The position numbers and the translations under genes are program-made. A DNA stretch of 38,215 nucleotides from an uncultured Eubacteriales bacterium (lineage in GTDB: Bacteria; Bacillota; Clostridia; UBA1381; UBA9506): assembly GCA_949299615.1 (NCBI GenBank), contig CASGBM010000004.1, positions 1 through 38,215 of the forward strand, read 5' to 3'. Position 1 is the first letter of the stretch, and every line of letters begins with the position of its first letter. Under the pieces are notes generated by a model, which worked only from the letters and a program-made list of their open reading frames with translations, did not search any database and had not been told where the DNA came from. Below, piece by piece: positions 9,194 through 17,851 of this stretch.

Positions 9194-9847
9194 ATGGTTA
9201 CAATTAAAGGAACAAAAGAGGGAATTCATGTTGTGCTCAGCGATGACATAACGGTTGAAGAGGCAAAAGAGGAATTAATCCAAAAATTTGAAGAGGCAAA
9301 AGCGTTTTTTAAGGGGGACAAAGTGTATATTCATTTGTCCAGCAATACCCTGTCAGAATTTGAACTGTTTTTACTGCAGGGAACCATTGAAGAGACGCTT
9401 TCTGAAAGTGAGGTTATATTTGAGGCAAAACCGCTCAGCGACAAAGTAAAGGCGGCAGCAGAAGAGCAGGCAAAAAAAGAAGCTGAACTTTATGGAATCG
9501 ACGAGGGAATGACCCGGTTTTATCAGGGCACTGTCCGCGCCGGGCAGTTGGTTGATGCGCGCGGCAATCTGGTCGTGATTGGTGACGCCAATCCGGGCTC
9601 AGAACTGGTTGCCGGGGGGAATATTATCGTGATGGGCGCGGTGCGCGGCATGGTGCATGCCGGCGCAGGCGGCAACCGCGGTGCAGTGGTTGTGGCATTA
9701 AATCTTTTGCCGACGCAGATTCGGATTGCAGACATCATATCCCGCTGCCCCGATGATGAGGTGGCACGTGCGGAGTGGATTCCAGAAATTGCTTATATTA
9801 AAGACGACGCCGTTTATATTGAGCAATATTTAACAAAAAAAAGCTAA
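9194..9847 (+). CDS. minC: Septum site-determining protein MinC
   Basis: This is a 217-residue FtsZ-assembly inhibitor. The N-terminal domain (about residues 1-100) carries the weakly conserved FtsZ-binding fold, a short acidic or charged linker follows, and the C-terminal beta-helix domain begins around residue 110. That domain has the characteristic YQGTVRAGQ, GNLVVIGDANPGSELVAGGNI and VMGAVRGMVHAGAGGN series. ATG 9194 has AAGGAAGG upstream. The gene lies 28 bases after PBP2, so it is probably on the mre transcript, while minD downstream seems to have its own promoter. Confidence 0.95.
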   Translation: MVTIKGTKEGIHVVLSDDITVEEAKEELIQKFEEAKAFFKGDKVYIHLSSNTLSEFELFLLQGTIEETLSESEVIFEAKPLSDKVKAAAEEQAKKEAELYGIDEGMTRFYQGTVRAGQLVDARGNLVVIGDANPGSELVAGGNIIVMGAVRGMVHAGAGGNRGAVVVALNLLPTQIRIADIISRCPDDEVARAEWIPEIAYIKDDAVYIEQYLTKKS

Positions 9848-9867
9848 AAATGTCGGCGTTTTTTATA

Positions 9868-9896
9868 TAGACTTAGCAAAAAAAATATGGTATCAT
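9868..9896 (+). promoter_or_regulatory. Putative minD promoter
   Basis: TAGACT (9868-9873) and TATCAT (9891-9896) are spaced 17 bases apart, with TG one base before the -10. It lies between minC and minD. Just upstream, ACGCCG (9807-9812) can pair with CGGCGT (9854-9859) followed by a T run, a possible weak partial terminator after minC. Together these suggest that minDE-mgsA can be transcribed separately. Confidence 0.45.
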
Positions 9897-9933
9897 AAAA
9901 ATTAGTTAGAAGAATGGCGCAAGGAGGAAAAAA

Positions 9934-10725
9934 ATGGCAGAGGTTATAGTAGTTACATCAGGAAAAGGCGGTGTGGGCAAAACAACGACCACTTCTAATA
10001 TTGGAGCGGCGCTTGCATCGCTGGGAAAAAAGGTTATTTTAATTGACACGGATATTGGGCTTCGGAACCTGGATTTGGTTATGGGGCTTGAAAATAGAGT
10101 GGTATTTAATTTGGTTGATGTTGTAGAAGGCAACTGTAAAATTAAAAGCGCAGCGATTAAAGATAAGCGTTTTCCAGGGCTTAGCCTGCTTCCGGCAGCA
10201 CAGACAAAAGACAAAGACGCTGTGAATGAAGAACAGATGAAAAAACTCTGTGACGAGCTAAGAGACAGTTATGATTACATTTTGCTTGACTGCCCGGCGG
10301 GAATTGAGCAGGGGTTTAAAAATGCAGTTGCCGGTGCTGACCGTGCGATTGTTGTAACAACGCCGGAAGTTTCCGCTGTCCGGGATGCGGACAAAATTAT
10401 CGGCATGTTGAATGCTTATGGAATCACAGATCATAAATTGCTTGTAAACCGCGTGCGTGTAGATATGGTGAAACGCGGTGACATGATCACCCTAGAAGAC
10501 ATGATTGATATTTTAGGGATCAAGCTGATTGGCGTTGTGCCCGATGATGAGGAAATCATTATTTCTACAAACAGGGGAGAACCGGTAATTTTAAATAACA
10601 AGTCGCAGGCGGGGATTGCATATTCCAACATTGCCCATCGAATTTTAGGCGAAGAAATCCCTCTGATGGAACTCAAAGACGGCAACAGTTTTTTTGGAAA
10701 ACTCAAGAAGCTGTTTTCTCGATAG
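9934..10725 (+). CDS. minD: Septum site-determining ATPase MinD
   Basis: This is a 263-residue ParA/MinD ATPase that recruits MinC to the membrane and, with MinE, restricts the Z-ring to mid-cell. The deviant Walker A motif is at residues 9-18 (SGKGGVGKTT, with both lysines). The switch regions DTDIGLRNLDLVMGLE and LLDCPAGIE are present, and the C-terminal amphipathic membrane-targeting helix ends SFFGKLKKLFSR. The start has AGGAGG seven bases upstream. minE follows after 12 bases. Confidence 0.97.
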   Translation: MAEVIVVTSGKGGVGKTTTTSNIGAALASLGKKVILIDTDIGLRNLDLVMGLENRVVFNLVDVVEGNCKIKSAAIKDKRFPGLSLLPAAQTKDKDAVNEEQMKKLCDELRDSYDYILLDCPAGIEQGFKNAVAGADRAIVVTTPEVSAVRDADKIIGMLNAYGITDHKLLVNRVRVDMVKRGDMITLEDMIDILGIKLIGVVPDDEEIIISTNRGEPVILNNKSQAGIAYSNIAHRILGEEIPLMELKDGNSFFGKLKKLFSR

Positions 10726-10737
10726 GAGGGTACTATA

Positions 10738-11019
10738 ATGATGGATTTTATCAATAAATTTTTTGCTAAGAATAAATCAAAAGATGTTGCAAAAGACAGG
10801 CTTAAGCTGGTGTTAATGGGCGACCGCGGCGTTAGTCCCGAGTTTTTAGATATGGTTAAAGGAGAAATCATGCAGGTTTTATCCAAATATATGGATATTA
10901 ATGATGATGAATTAGAGTTTAAGCTGACAAAAACGGATAATGAAGACGGAACGGCAGAAGTTCCTGCTTTGATTGCAAATATTCCGATTAAAAATATGAA
11001 AGGGAATCGTGGAAAATGA
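10738..11019 (+). CDS. minE: Cell division topological specificity factor MinE
   Basis: This is a 93-residue MinE. The amphipathic N-terminus MDFINKFFAK is the membrane-targeting segment. The following KDVAKDRLKLVLMGDR is the MinD-contact region that stimulates its ATPase, and the C-terminal part forms the dimerisation domain (IMQVLSKYMDINDDELEFKL). Presence of MinE with MinC and MinD implies an oscillating Min system of the E. coli type rather than the DivIVA-anchored type of Bacillus. Two adjacent ATG codons (10738 and 10741) follow AGGAGGG; either may be used. Confidence 0.94.
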   Translation: MMDFINKFFAKNKSKDVAKDRLKLVLMGDRGVSPEFLDMVKGEIMQVLSKYMDINDDELEFKLTKTDNEDGTAEVPALIANIPIKNMKGNRGK

Positions 11020-11038
11020 TGCTTTGGGGAGGTAGAGT

Positions 11039-11446
11039 ATGGTGAATATTGCATTGATTGCACACGACAAAAAGAAAGAACTGATGGTACAGTTCTGCAT
11101 TGCATACCGCGGAATTTTGGAAAAACACATGCTTTGTGCCACTGGGACGACCGGCGGATTGGTCAGCGAAGCAACGGGACTTAAGGTGCACCGTTTTCTT
11201 TCCGGACCGCAGGGAGGAGACCAGCAAATCGGCGCTCGCATTGCTTATAATGAAATTGATTTGGTTTTGTTTTTCCGCGATCCGCTGACAGCACAGCCGC
11301 ATGAGCCGGATGTATCCGCGCTGTTTCGCCTTTGCGATGTACATAATGTTCCTTTGGCAACCAATGTTGCAACGGCAGAAGTGTTGGTGCGCGGCTTGGA
11401 ACGCGGTGATTTGGATTGGAGAGATATTGTCAATCCCAAAAATTAA
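11039..11446 (+). CDS. mgsA: Methylglyoxal synthase
   Basis: This is a 135-residue enzyme that converts dihydroxyacetone phosphate to methylglyoxal and phosphate, a bypass of lower glycolysis when phosphate is short or sugar phosphates build up. Family motifs are [32 protein letters not shown] (with the catalytic Asp), [15 protein letters not shown] and [11 protein letters not shown]. The start has GGGGAGGTAGAG upstream, and the gene ends in front of a strong terminator, closing the mre-min block. Location after minE is common in Clostridia, although the functional link is unclear. Confidence 0.96.
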   Translation: MVNIALIAHDKKKELMVQFCIAYRGILEKHMLCATGTTGGLVSEATGLKVHRFLSGPQGGDQQIGARIAYNEIDLVLFFRDPLTAQPHEPDVSALFRLCDVHNVPLATNVATAEVLVRGLERGDLDWRDIVNPKN

Positions 11447-11664
11447 TTTCAGCAGATTTTTAACCGTCCGAACTTCCGGACGGTTATTTTATTTGGCTGC
11501 ATCCGGCGTAAAATGCCGTCAGGGCACAATTGACGGAAGACAGATGCACTGCTGGGAGCGGAAGATGATTTTATACATGTAACCTGTGCCCATCAGCGTG
11601 TCCTAAATGAAACATTTGCTTTATTCCAAACAGAAGCAAGATGAAATAAAAATAAAAGTTTCAC
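11447..11664 (+). other. Intergenic stretch between mgsA and the T-box promoter
   Basis: Apart from the mgsA terminator at its left end I see no supported gene here. Short ORFs run through it without ribosome sites. Confidence 0.5.
11462..11489 (+). terminator. Intrinsic terminator after mgsA
   Basis: A perfect 9-base stem (AACCGTCCG 11462-11470 with CGGACGGTT 11477-11485) with a 6-base loop is followed by ATTTTATTT. It ends the mre-min-mgsA transcript. Confidence 0.85.
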
Positions 11665-11693
11665 TTGAAAATATGGTTTCATTGTGATAGAAT
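11665..11693 (+). promoter_or_regulatory. Promoter of the pheST T-box operon
   Basis: TTGAAA (11665-11670) and TAGAAT (11688-11693) are separated by 17 bases. Transcription should begin near 11700, exactly where the T-box leader starts. Confidence 0.7.
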
Positions 11694-11699
11694 AATAGA

Positions 11700-11945
11700 A
11701 AACGAGGATGGAGCAAAGTAAGCGCGCACAACCTAAGGGAGAGAGGGTTCTTCGTCGGCTGGGAGGGAACCCGGTTAAGGCGGCAGCTGAAATTTCACTC
11801 CGGAGTTGTGTGGCTGAAAGAACAGTAGGTCATGCCGCTTAACAGGCGTAACCTGTTTTTGAGAGCTCCGCTTTGCGGGGAATCAGGGTGGTACCGCGGA
11901 TAGTATTTAGCTGTTCGTCCCTTAGGGACGAATGGCTTTTTTTGT
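11700..11945 (+). promoter_or_regulatory. T-box leader (tRNA-Phe type)
   Basis: The leader carries the T-box sequence AGGGTGGTACCGCGG (11885-11899), which pairs with the uncharged tRNA acceptor end. A terminator hairpin follows: TTCGTCCC 11914-11921 with GGGACGAA 11925-11932, then seven T at 11936-11942. The base of stem I can form between GCGCACAAC (about 11722-11730) and GTTGTGTGG (about 11805-11813). A UUC triplet at 11794-11796 on the 3' side of stem I fits the phenylalanine specifier, in agreement with pheST downstream. Uncharged tRNA-Phe would stabilise the antiterminator and switch on the operon. The specifier placement is inferred by eye. Confidence 0.92.
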
Positions 11946-12069
11946 TGCAAAACCACCGGTTTATTTCGAAAAACCGGGAAAAATAAAAATTTTATATCAA
12001 CGCGGAAGCTGCAGGACTGCAATATTCCGCAGACGTTGCGGCAGATGCCGCAGGAAAGGATGTTTGAAT

Positions 12070-13089
12070 ATGAAAGAACAGCTTCTGAAAATTCAGGAAG
12101 CAGCAAAGCTGGCGCTGGAAAATGCGCACACGGCGGCAGAACTGGAAGATGCGCGCGTGCGCTTTTTAGGGAAAAAAGGAGAATTGACAGCTGTTTTGCG
12201 CGGTATGGGCAAGCTGTCAGCCGAAGAACGGCCGGTGATCGGACAAATCGCAAACGAAGTGCGCGGACAGATTGAGAACATGATTGAAACGAAAAAAGCG
12301 GCGGTTTTCATGGAAGAACGCCAGGCTAAACTGAAAGAGGAAACCATTGATGTGACCATGGCGGGCAGAAAACCGCAGATGGGGAAACGCCATCCGCTGA
12401 CTACAGTTTTGGATGAGATAAAAGACATTTTCCTCGGAATGGGCTTTTCGATTGCGGAAGGACCGGAGGTTGAGCTGGATTATTATAATTTTGAGGCGCT
12501 CAATATCCCCAAGGACCATCCGGCGCGCGACACTCAGGATTCGTTTTATATCACGGACAATGTGATTTTGCGTTCGCAAACATCTTCGGTTCAGGTGCGC
12601 GTGATGGAACAGCAAAAACCACCGATCCGCGTAATTGCGCCGGGGCGTGTTTACCGCAGCGATGCAGTAGACGCAACGCACTCACCGGTGTTTCACCAGA
12701 TTGAAGGACTGGTAGTGGATAAGGGGATCACGATGGCAGACCTTAAGGGGACGCTCGACACCTTTTTAAAAACGCTGTACGGACCGGAGGCAAAAATGCG
12801 TCTGCGCCCGCACCATTTCCCGTTTACAGAGCCGAGCGCAGAGGTTGACGTATCTTGTTTTGTCTGCGGCGGCAAAGGCTGCCGCGTGTGCAAGGGCGAA
12901 GGGTTTATCGAAATCCTCGGCGCCGGAATGGTACACCCAAAGGTGCTGGAGCGCTGCGGAATTGATTCCAGCGTTTACAGCGGGTTTGCATTCGGAATGG
13001 GATTGGAGCGCGTTGTAATGCGCCGGATGAATATTGATGACCTGCGGTTGTTCTACGATAATGACCTCAGGTTTTTGAAACAGTTTTAG
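12070..13089 (+). CDS. pheS: Phenylalanyl-tRNA synthetase alpha subunit
   Basis: This is the 339-residue catalytic subunit of the alpha2-beta2 enzyme that charges tRNA-Phe. The N-terminal coiled coil is followed by the class II core, with motif 1 around [21 protein letters not shown], motif 2 [23 protein letters not shown] and motif 3 [15 protein letters not shown] (each given in part). ATG 12070 directly precedes the family start [11 protein letters not shown] and has AGGAAAGGATG upstream. An in-frame ATG at 11932 falls inside the T-box terminator and would add 46 unrelated residues, so I rejected it. A CxxCxxxxCxxC-like cysteine cluster ([16 protein letters not shown]) is seen near residue 260, as in some bacterial PheS. 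Confidence 0.97.
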   Translation: MKEQLLKIQEAAKLALENAHTAAELEDARVRFLGKKGELTAVLRGMGKLSAEERPVIGQIANEVRGQIENMIETKKAAVFMEERQAKLKEETIDVTMAGRKPQMGKRHPLTTVLDEIKDIFLGMGFSIAEGPEVELDYYNFEALNIPKDHPARDTQDSFYITDNVILRSQTSSVQVRVMEQQKPPIRVIAPGRVYRSDAVDATHSPVFHQIEGLVVDKGITMADLKGTLDTFLKTLYGPEAKMRLRPHHFPFTEPSAEVDVSCFVCGGKGCRVCKGEGFIEILGAGMVHPKVLERCGIDSSVYSGFAFGMGLERVVMRRMNIDDLRLFYDNDLRFLKQF

Positions 13090-13104
13090 GGGAGGAAGAT
13101 TGCA

Positions 13105-15477
13105 ATGAAAATACCCATGAGTTGGTTAAATGACTATACAGATATATCCGGGATCACGCCGGAGGAATATAACCACGCGCTGACGATGACAGGATCCAAA
13201 GTCGAAGGGATAGAGAACACAGGCGATGAAGTGCAGAAGGTTATAACGGCAAAAATCCTGTCGGTTGAGCCGCACCCAGACGCGGATAAACTGAAGATTT
13301 GCCAGGTAGATACGGGAACGGAAACCATTCAGATCGTAACCGGAGCAGACAATGTAAAACCGGGACAAATGGTTCCGGTTGCATTAGACGGCGCGATCCT
13401 TCCCGGAGGCAAAAAAATAAAAAAAGGAAAACTGCGCGGGGCGGAGTCCAACGGCATGATGTGCTCCTATGAAGAAATCGGAATGACGAAAGAAGATTTC
13501 CCGGATGCTGAATATGGGATTTTGATTTTAGATGAAAATTTGCCTTTGGGAAAAGACATCCGCGAAGTGTTTGGTCTGAATGAAAATATTGTAGAATTTG
13601 AAATTACATCAAACCGTCCGGATTGCCTGAGTGTGATTGGGCTGGCAAGAGAGACGGCAGTAACTTTTGGGCGTCCGTTTGCCGTAAAAGCACCGACCGT
13701 AAAAGGTAGCGGCGGGGACATTAATGACTATGTTTCCATTCATGTGCAGGATCCGCAAATCTGCCGTCGATACAGCGCCAAGGTTGTAAAAAATGTGAAA
13801 ATCGGACCTTCGCCGAAATGGATGGCAGACCGGCTGCGCGCGTGCGGTATGCGTTCAATTAATAATCTTGTTGATATAACAAACTATGTGCAGCTGGAGT
13901 ATGGGCAGCCCATGCACGCGTTTGACTTAAATTTCTTGGAGGGCAGTCAAATCAATGTGCGCCGTGCGACAGACGGCGAAGAAATGGTAACGTTAGACGG
14001 GGAAAAGCGGCTGCTTGACAGCTCTATGCTGGTGATTTGTGACGGGAAAAAACCAGTTGCAATTGCCGGCGTGATGGGCGGCGAAAACTCGGAAGTGAAA
14101 GAGGACACGCATGCCATTTTGTTTGAGTCAGCTAACTTTTTAGGCACCAGCGTTCGTAAAACGGCGCAGAAATTGGGCCTCAGAACCGAAAGCTCTGCGC
14201 GCTATGAAAAAGGGCTTGACCCAAATAATACAGAACCGGCGCTGTTGCGCGCTTGTGAACTGGTAGAAGAGCTGGGCTGCGGCGAAGTAGTTGACGGCTG
14301 GATTGACATCAATCATGCGGATGATAAGCCAAACCGGATTGCGTTTGATCCGGATGCGATTAACCGTTTTTTGGGCTGCGAGATCAGCCGCGGGGAAATG
14401 GTCAGCGCTTTGACTGCACTTGGATTTACCATTAGCGGTGCAGAGGCAATCGTACCTTCGTTCCGAGCCGATGTAGAAGGTTTTGCCGATTTGTCAGAAG
14501 AAGTGGTTCGGATTTACGGATATGATAAAATTCCATCGACACTCATGCGCAGTGAAACGGTTTCTGCCGTGAAAACGCGCCCGCAGAAGATAGAGGATCA
14601 GATTAAAAACCTTTTGACCGCATGCGGTATGTATGAGATTATCACGTACAGCTTTACCAATCCGAACATTTTCGATAAACTGTGTATTCCGCAGGACAGC
14701 AGTCTTCGCAGGGTTGTAAAAATTTCAAACCCGCTGGGAGAAGAAAACTCGATTATGCGCACAACGTCGCTGGCTTCTATGATGGAGACGCTGGCAAGAA
14801 ACGCAAACTTTAAGGCGGCAAATGCAAGGCTGTTTGAATTGGCTAAAATTTATCTGCCCGTAGATGGTGAGCCTCTTCCGAGCGAGGAGCAGGAAGTGAC
14901 GCTCGGCATGTTTGGCGGCTGCGATTTTTATGACTTAAAGGGCGTTTTAGAGGCGCTGCTAGATGGGTTGAATGTGAAGAAATACCGTTTTCTGCCGCTT
15001 ACGGATGCAGCGACCTTCCATCCGGGACGTGCTGCCGTTTTGATGATCGGCGGAGAAAAAGCAGGCGTGCTGGGACAGATCCATCCGCAGGTTTGCGACA
15101 ATTACGGAATGGATGGCGAAGTTTATGCGGCGCAGATTCATTTTGGAGCGCTGGTCGCCGGTGCGGCGGAGGAAAAACAGTATAAGCCGCTGCCCAAATA
15201 TCCGGCTGTGGTGCGCGACCTTGCATTGCTGGCGGATGAAAGCGTATTGGCGGCGGATGTTGAAGAAATTATAAAAAAGACGGCGAAAAACCTATTTGCT
15301 GGGCTTTCGCTGTTTGATGTGTATCAAGGCAAGCAGGTTCCGGCGGGCAAAAAGTCAATGGCATATTCTTTGACCCTGCAGTCAGAGGAAAAAACGCTGA
15401 CGGATGAGGATACCAATCAAACGGTTGCAGAAATTTTAAATGCGTTGAAAAAGAAACTGAACATCGAATTGCGCTAG
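13105..15477 (+). CDS. pheT: Phenylalanyl-tRNA synthetase beta subunit
   Basis: This is a 790-residue beta subunit. It has an N-terminal tRNA-binding EMAP-like domain (ILSVEPHPDADKLKICQVDTG near residues 50-70), then the B3/B4 editing domain that removes mischarged tyrosine, the B5 domain, a catalytic-like core (ARLFELAKIY) and a C-terminal anticodon-binding FDX domain (YPAVVRDLALLADESV and after). The length is standard. The start has GGGGAGGAAG upstream, and the gene follows pheS by 15 bases. No terminator is visible between it and aroA, so transcription may run on. Confidence 0.97.
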   Translation: MKIPMSWLNDYTDISGITPEEYNHALTMTGSKVEGIENTGDEVQKVITAKILSVEPHPDADKLKICQVDTGTETIQIVTGADNVKPGQMVPVALDGAILPGGKKIKKGKLRGAESNGMMCSYEEIGMTKEDFPDAEYGILILDENLPLGKDIREVFGLNENIVEFEITSNRPDCLSVIGLARETAVTFGRPFAVKAPTVKGSGGDINDYVSIHVQDPQICRRYSAKVVKNVKIGPSPKWMADRLRACGMRSINNLVDITNYVQLEYGQPMHAFDLNFLEGSQINVRRATDGEEMVTLDGEKRLLDSSMLVICDGKKPVAIAGVMGGENSEVKEDTHAILFESANFLGTSVRKTAQKLGLRTESSARYEKGLDPNNTEPALLRACELVEELGCGEVVDGWIDINHADDKPNRIAFDPDAINRFLGCEISRGEMVSALTALGFTISGAEAIVPSFRADVEGFADLSEEVVRIYGYDKIPSTLMRSETVSAVKTRPQKIEDQIKNLLTACGMYEIITYSFTNPNIFDKLCIPQDSSLRRVVKISNPLGEENSIMRTTSLASMMETLARNANFKAANARLFELAKIYLPVDGEPLPSEEQEVTLGMFGGCDFYDLKGVLEALLDGLNVKKYRFLPLTDAATFHPGRAAVLMIGGEKAGVLGQIHPQVCDNYGMDGEVYAAQIHFGALVAGAAEEKQYKPLPKYPAVVRDLALLADESVLAADVEEIIKKTAKNLFAGLSLFDVYQGKQVPAGKKSMAYSLTLQSEEKTLTDEDTNQTVAEILNALKKKLNIELR

Positions 15478-15549
15478 GAAAAACGAGCTGGAAAAATATC
15501 CATGCATACATCTTGCGTAAGAGTGTTGTTTGTGGATTCGGGAGGAAAT

Positions 15550-16770
15550 ATGGAACGTGTAGTCATTACGCCAGGAAAGCTTTCCGGTCATCTGGTTGTG
15601 CCGCCGTCTAAGAGCGCGGCGCACAGGCTGTTGATTTGCGCGGCGCTTGCGTATGGGGAAAGCCGGATTGAGAATGTGGATCTATCGGAGGATATTTCAG
15701 CTACAGTTTCTGCCATGCGTGCGCTCGGCAGCCAAATGGAGAGAAGCGGCAATGGCTTTGTGTGTGCGCGGGGTGTAGAAAAAGCACATCATGAAAATAC
15801 AGAAATTGACTGCTGCGAATCTGGTTCGACCTTGCGCTTTTTGATCCCAATTGCGCTGGCGCAGGGCGGTTCTTTTCGGTTTACGGGCAGAGGCAGGCTG
15901 CTGTCTCGCCCGCTTGAGCCGTATTTTACAATCTGCAAAAGAGATGGCATTTGTTATCACGCAGACAAGGACGCAATTTTGCTGGAAGGCCGCCTGCGCG
16001 GCGGCGAGTATTCCCTTTGCGGCAATGTCAGTTCGCAGTTTATCTCCGGACTTCTGTTTGCCTTGCCTATGCTGGAGAAAGACAGCGTGATTCGCATCAC
16101 AACACCGCTGGAATCGGTCGGCTATGTTGATATGACACTTTCTGCACTGGAGCATTTTGGAATTGTGGTGCAAAAACAGAATGACCGGACGTTTTTTATT
16201 CCCGGCGGGCAAAAGTATCAGCCGCAATGTGCGGCGGTGGAAGGCGACTATTCCCAGGCGGCATTTTTCCTGGTTGCCAACGCCTTGGGAAGCCGTGTAG
16301 AGCTTGAGGGATTGGATCCGCAATCGGTGCAGGGGGACAAAGAAATTATTTCTATTCTTGAAAAAATGGGATCTTTCCTTTGTGCGGCGGAAATTGACGT
16401 GAGCCAAATTCCGGATTTGGTGCCGATTTTGGCAGTTTTGGCAACGCAGGCAGAGGGAGTGACGCGCCTGTATCATGCGAAGCGGCTGCGCATGAAGGAA
16501 AGCGACCGTCTGCAAACGACGGCGCAGGAACTCAGCCGGCTGGGAGCGGACATCACCGAGCTTGACGATGAATTGGTGATCCGCGGCAGAACGCCGCTTT
16601 GCGGTGCGGTCTGCGATGCGCACAATGATCACAGAATCGCCATGGCACTGGCGATTGCGGCAACTGTTGCAGACGGCGAGGTGACGGTTTTGGGATCGGA
16701 ATGTGTGAAAAAATCATATGGGAATTTTTGGAGAGATTATCAGTCGTTAGGGGGTGTGCTTCGTGGCTGA
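15550..16770 (+). CDS. aroA: 3-phosphoshikimate 1-carboxyvinyltransferase (EPSP synthase)
   Basis: This is a 406-residue enzyme that transfers enolpyruvyl from PEP to shikimate 3-phosphate, step six of the shikimate pathway. PPSKSAAHRLLICAALA near residues 20-36 holds the Lys and Arg that bind both substrates, ESGSTLRFLIPIAL follows, and LRMKESDRLQTTAQELSRLGADI is the second signature. The motif where glyphosate binds reads as a shorter class II-like variant, so sensitivity should not be assumed. ATG 15550 follows GGGAGGAAAT. An in-frame ATG at 15502 lacks a ribosome site. The end overlaps aroC by 8 bases. Confidence 0.95.
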   Translation: MERVVITPGKLSGHLVVPPSKSAAHRLLICAALAYGESRIENVDLSEDISATVSAMRALGSQMERSGNGFVCARGVEKAHHENTEIDCCESGSTLRFLIPIALAQGGSFRFTGRGRLLSRPLEPYFTICKRDGICYHADKDAILLEGRLRGGEYSLCGNVSSQFISGLLFALPMLEKDSVIRITTPLESVGYVDMTLSALEHFGIVVQKQNDRTFFIPGGQKYQPQCAAVEGDYSQAAFFLVANALGSRVELEGLDPQSVQGDKEIISILEKMGSFLCAAEIDVSQIPDLVPILAVLATQAEGVTRLYHAKRLRMKESDRLQTTAQELSRLGADITELDDELVIRGRTPLCGAVCDAHNDHRIAMALAIAATVADGEVTVLGSECVKKSYGNFWRDYQSLGGVLRG

Positions 16771-17851
16771 TTCGTTTGGCAAATTATTTCGGGTGACGCT
16801 GTTCGGCGAATCCCATTCTGCGGCAATCGGCGTGGTATTAGATGGTGTTCCTGCCGGGCTGGAGCTGGATTTAGAAGAGATTAGCCGTGAAATGCGGCGG
16901 CGCGCGCCGGGGCAAAACTCCTTGTCCACGCCGCGCAAGGAGGCGGATCTTCCGCTGATTCAGAGCGGTTTTTTTGAGGGAAAAACGACCGGTACGCCGC
17001 TTTGCGCTCTGATTCAGAATACAAACACCCGTTCCGGCGATTATGAGCCCGATTTGCTTCGCCCGGCGCACGCGGACTTTACCGGAAAAATCCGGTATAA
17101 CGGCTGGAATGACTACCGCGGCGGAGGGCATTTTTCCGGACGTTTGACCGCTCCGCTGGTGTTTGCAGGCGCGGTGGCAAAGCAGTTTTTAAAACGGGAG
17201 GGTGTTACCATTGCTGCTCATTTAGCCAGCGTGGGAAACGTGAAAGACCAAAGATTTGACCCGTGTTTGGTGCCGTGTGAACTTGCTGAACAGATCGCCG
17301 GCAGGGAGCTTCCGGTGCTGGACGAGTCGGTGATTGCAGCGATGAAAGAGGAAATTTTAGCGGCAAAAAGCGCCGGAGATTCTGTTGGCGGCACGGTGGA
17401 GTGCGCGGTGCTGGGCGCAGCAGCAGGGCTTGGCTCACCGTTTTTTGAGTCGGCAGAGAGCCGCCTTTCGGCAATGCTGTTTTCCGTTCCGGCGGTAAAG
17501 GGCGTGGAGTTTGGCGCAGGTTTTGCAATCTCAGAAATGCGCGGCACGCAGGCAAACGACAGTTTTTATTTAGACGGTGCGCGGATCCGTACCCGGACGA
17601 ATCATAATGGCGGCATCAACGGCGGTATTACCAACGGTATGCCGATCCTTTTTCGCGTGGCAATTAAGCCCACGCCGTCGATTGCAGCGTTGCAGGATAC
17701 TGTGAATATCCGCACGCAGGCAGAATGTCAGATCCGCGTCCGCGGCAGGCACGACCCCTGCATTGCGCACCGCGCTGTTTGCGTGATAGAAGCGGCGGCG
17801 GCTGTGGTAATGGCGGATCTGGTATTGGAGGCAAGAACGTATGGCAGATGA
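16763..17851 (+). CDS. aroC: Chorismate synthase
   Basis: This is a 362-residue FMN-dependent enzyme that makes chorismate from EPSP. Signatures include FRVTLFGESHSAAIGVVLDG near the N-terminus (the GESH His is catalytic), a central RPAHADFTGKIRYNG, GGGHFSGRLTAPLVFAGA and the C-terminal RGRHDPCIAHRAVCVIEA. The start is GTG 16763, eight bases inside aroA, with TTAGGGGG upstream; the in-frame GTG at 16754 is possible but overlaps that site. The last bases overlap pheA (ATG 17841) by 11. Tight overlap of aroA, aroC and pheA indicates one translational unit. Confidence 0.96.
   Translation: MADSFGKLFRVTLFGESHSAAIGVVLDGVPAGLELDLEEISREMRRRAPGQNSLSTPRKEADLPLIQSGFFEGKTTGTPLCALIQNTNTRSGDYEPDLLRPAHADFTGKIRYNGWNDYRGGGHFSGRLTAPLVFAGAVAKQFLKREGVTIAAHLASVGNVKDQRFDPCLVPCELAEQIAGRELPVLDESVIAAMKEEILAAKSAGDSVGGTVECAVLGAAAGLGSPFFESAESRLSAMLFSVPAVKGVEFGAGFAISEMRGTQANDSFYLDGARIRTRTNHNGGINGGITNGMPILFRVAIKPTPSIAALQDTVNIRTQAECQIRVRGRHDPCIAHRAVCVIEAAAAVVMADLVLEARTYGR

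Noticed and set aside
11932-12069. In-frame upstream extension of pheS starting at ATG 11932
   Set aside because: It begins inside the T-box terminator and adds 46 residues unlike PheS; ATG 12070 matches the family start and has a ribosome site.
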